From: Desnuesiella massiliensis
Lineage (GTDB): Bacteria > Bacillota > Clostridia > Clostridiales > Clostridiaceae
Direction of reading: 5' to 3'
NCBI RefSeq assembly: GCF_001403615.1
Contig: NZ_LN879450.1
Location: 1 to 64,000 of the forward strand
DNA length: 64,000 nucleotides
In this document: piece after piece, positions 62,251-64,000 of the stretch
Position numbering within the stretch: position 1 is the first letter of the stretch
Layout: the number at the start of each line of letters is the position of its first letter
The notes under the pieces: generated by a model
Databases searched by the model: none
What the model was told of the DNA's origin: nothing
What the model saw: the letters and a program-made list of their open reading frames with translations, nothing else
Translations under genes and position numbers: made by a program

Positions 62251-63804
62251 CTATTTATTTTCATATAAGATATTTGCTTTTAATGAATTTATATCATATT
62301 CTATGATTTTAAAATCTGCTAGGGTTTTAGCATTTTCATTAAACTTTACCACCACAATTTTATCTTCATCTTTAAAATTTCCATAGGTATAGCTTAATCC
62401 CTCTAGCTTTAAATCCTTCTTTGTGTCTCCCTTTTCATCCCCTATGAGAAGCTTTATTTTTCCTGCTTCCATATTAGAGTTATTAATATCTATGAGCTTA
62501 TTTCCTTCCTCGGACAATCTATATATTTCATCTGTGCTATATTTATATATTTTTTTACTATCAATATTTAATACATAGTTATTTTCCTTGCTGTCGGATA
62601 GTATTATTTTTCTGTCCCTTATACCTAAATACTCTGCAGCGCCTACGTCCTTTATAAGCTGTTTAGTTTTAAAGTCATTTACGTATATCTTAGAGCCTTC
62701 TTTCTGTATTACATAATTATCTCCAAAGCCTATAACATTAATATTATAGCTATTTGTCTTACTATAATTATTAGCTTTAGAGTATAATTCTCCTTTGCTG
62801 CTTATATAATCTCCATTTTCTCCTATAAAGAACTTATCAGAGCTTGTTTCTTTTTTTCTATACTGTGTGCTTTCTTCAGTATCATATACTAACAAATCCT
62901 GCTCCCCTTGTATCAATACAAATCTAGAGTTCTTAGACCATTCAATTCTTGTAGGTATCATATTTATGGAGTCAAATAACTTTTCCGAAGACCCATTTAG
63001 CAAATTCATCATATATAGAGGCCTATTTTTCTCATACTCATCCCCATTAGAGGTTCCCATAATCATATGGCTGCCATCAGGGCTCACATTAAAATGCACC
63101 ACCTCACTTCCTTCATAGCCACCCACCTCAAAATTCTTTAAATTTATAGCTGAGTATATACCACCTTCTCCCCCTGAATAGTTATAGGCTAATACATGAG
63201 AATAATTATAAAAAACTATATTATCCTTACTGCTGTGTATAACCTTCCAAGGACCAATACCTAAGTTTTGGCTTTTTAAATTATTTAATTCTTCTGCTAC
63301 TAGATTCCTTTTAGAACTCAAACTACTTTTATTGCTTGTATCCTTGTTTGGATCTATAGCGGCTATTCCCATATCCTTGCTTTCCATTTCAGGCTTAGAT
63401 AGGTCTCTTTTAAAATATTTGTTTTTATTTGCAGTACTGCCACTTTCAATACCCTTTGAGGATAAATTTTTATATACTAAAGGAGTTATGCTCAATATAA
63501 AAACCAAGCTGGCAGCCATAGCTATGGCTTTTTTATTTGCAAATATACTATACTTCATTCTACTAGTAACAGTATTGCTATACTTATTCTTATCTATCTT
63601 CTTCATTATTTCGCTTCTCTGGCTTCTAAATTCTTCATTATGGTTTAAGCTTTTAAAGCCTTCTCTTGCTAATCTCTTTTTATTATATATAATTCTACAT
63701 TCTTTACAGTCCTTTATATGCTCTTGCATATATTGCATTAAATGAGAACTTAACTCCTCTTCTAAGAACTCTGGCAAATACTCTTTAAAGTCTTTACAAT
63801 CCAT
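62251..63804 (-). CDS. Anti-sigma factor with zinc-finger domain and sensor-like exported domain
   Basis: A 517-residue single-pass membrane protein. The N-terminal zf-HC2 domain (Cys and His in HIKDCKECRIIYN) should bind the sigma factor encoded upstream. One membrane helix (about 94-112) is followed by a large extracytoplasmic region with beta-propeller-like repeats (HFNVSPDGSHMIMGTSNGD; NSRFVLIQGEQDLLVYDTE). AAGGAGTGATAGTT supports the ATG at 63804. Its start overlaps the sigma gene's end by 11 bases. Confidence 0.87.
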   Translation of the reverse strand: MDCKDFKEYLPEFLEEELSSHLMQYMQEHIKDCKECRIIYNKKRLAREGFKSLNHNEEFRSQRSEIMKKIDKNKYSNTVTSRMKYSIFANKKAIAMAASLVFILSITPLVYKNLSSKGIESGSTANKNKYFKRDLSKPEMESKDMGIAAIDPNKDTSNKSSLSSKRNLVAEELNNLKSQNLGIGPWKVIHSSKDNIVFYNYSHVLAYNYSGGEGGIYSAINLKNFEVGGYEGSEVVHFNVSPDGSHMIMGTSNGDEYEKNRPLYMMNLLNGSSEKLFDSINMIPTRIEWSKNSRFVLIQGEQDLLVYDTEESTQYRKKETSSDKFFIGENGDYISSKGELYSKANNYSKTNSYNINVIGFGDNYVIQKEGSKIYVNDFKTKQLIKDVGAAEYLGIRDRKIILSDSKENNYVLNIDSKKIYKYSTDEIYRLSEEGNKLIDINNSNMEAGKIKLLIGDEKGDTKKDLKLEGLSYTYGNFKDEDKIVVVKFNENAKTLADFKIIEYDINSLKANILYENK

Positions 63805-64000
63805 AACTATCACTCCTTTCTTCTAGAGTTAATTTCCCTTCCATATACTGTTCATATTTATCGTAAATTCTATAATATCTTCTTTTTACTGTGGATTGAT
63901 TTATTTCTAAAATATCTGCTATATCAGTGAAAGTAAGTGACTGATTAGAATATCTTAGATATAGTATTTGCTTATCCCTCTCATCTAAGGTTAATATAAA
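63794..64000 (-). CDS. ECF-type RNA polymerase sigma factor, C-terminal part (cut by window end)
   Basis: The last 68 codons of a sigma-70 family factor. Region 4 helix-turn-helix is visible (TLDERDKQILYLRYSNQSLT, then FTDIADILEINQSTVKRRYY). It overlaps the anti-sigma gene by 11 bases (stop TAA inside the second and third anti-sigma codons), a typical coupled sigma/anti-sigma pair. The N-terminal part lies beyond 64000. Confidence 0.88.
   Translation of the reverse strand, partial: FILTLDERDKQILYLRYSNQSLTFTDIADILEINQSTVKRRYYRIYDKYEQYMEGKLTLEERSDSYGL

Overview
The window is AT-rich chromosomal DNA of a Gram-positive anaerobe, most likely a Clostridium sensu stricto or close relative. The evidence is a reverse-strand 16S rRNA gene with low-GC Firmicute leader features, strong AGGAGG ribosome binding sites, a PolC-type DNA polymerase III, LicT/BglG antitermination and sigma-A promoters with 17-bp spacers. 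No gene was compared with a database; all names come from motifs read in the translated sequence. Layout: 1-2.5 kb, end of an rRNA operon with duplicated leader/promoter motifs. 2.5-13 kb, housekeeping and accessory genes (CNNM/CorC protein, methyltransferases, DJ-1 protein, WYL and Crp/Fnr regulators, paired YdcZ transporters, YjjG nucleotidase, thioesterase, isochorismatase-like hydrolase). 13-15.1 kb, an IS110-family element. 15.2-19.2 kb, a phytoene-desaturase-like flavoprotein, a broken acetyltransferase and a GntR/MFS pair with a palindromic operator. 19.2-23.8 kb, a complete beta-glucoside operon (RAT site, PTS EIIBCA, 6-phospho-beta-glucosidase, LicT-type antiterminator). 23.8-31.9 kb, a decayed serine-hydrolase gene, polC, a metallophosphoesterase and a soluble chemoreceptor. 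The centrepiece is 32.0-41.7 kb: a minus-strand bacterial microcompartment (BMC) operon. It encodes a class II (fuculose-phosphate-like) aldolase with a C-terminal encapsulation tail, a CoA-acylating aldehyde dehydrogenase with an N-terminal tail, PduL, four BMC-H-type shell proteins, a tandem-domain BMC-T, a BMC-P vertex protein, a solute-binding-protein homologue with no signal peptide, a CoA-disulfide-reductase-like flavoprotein and a two-subunit CoA-transferase. About 10 kb away (50.2-57.5 kb) are a DeoR-family regulator and a divergently controlled operon for a ribose-type ABC importer, methylthioribose kinase (MtnK) and methylthioribose-1-phosphate isomerase (MtnA); MTA/SAH nucleosidase (MtnN) lies at 61.4 kb. 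The BMC promoter and the deoR promoter share an exact 12-mer (TATTTTGGTTTT). The BMC and ABC-mtnKA promoters share an exact 15-mer. My central inference is that this is one regulon: a compartmentalised DHAP shunt. Methylthioribose or 5-deoxyribose would be imported or released by MtnN, phosphorylated by MtnK and isomerised by MtnA. The aldolase would split the product into DHAP and a volatile aldehyde, which would be converted inside the shell to an acyl-CoA and acyl phosphate. No fucose or rhamnose isomerase or kinase is present in the window. The remainder (41.7-50 kb and 57.6-64 kb) carries a deoxynucleoside kinase operon, a THUMP-less methyltransferase, a tRNA t6A dehydratase (TcdA), a flavin reductase and very small ORFs with good ribosome binding sites. 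It also carries a MarR/AhpD-like/lipoyl-Lpd/lipoate-ligase redox cluster and a sigma/anti-sigma pair cut by the right edge. No tRNA genes or CRISPR arrays were seen.
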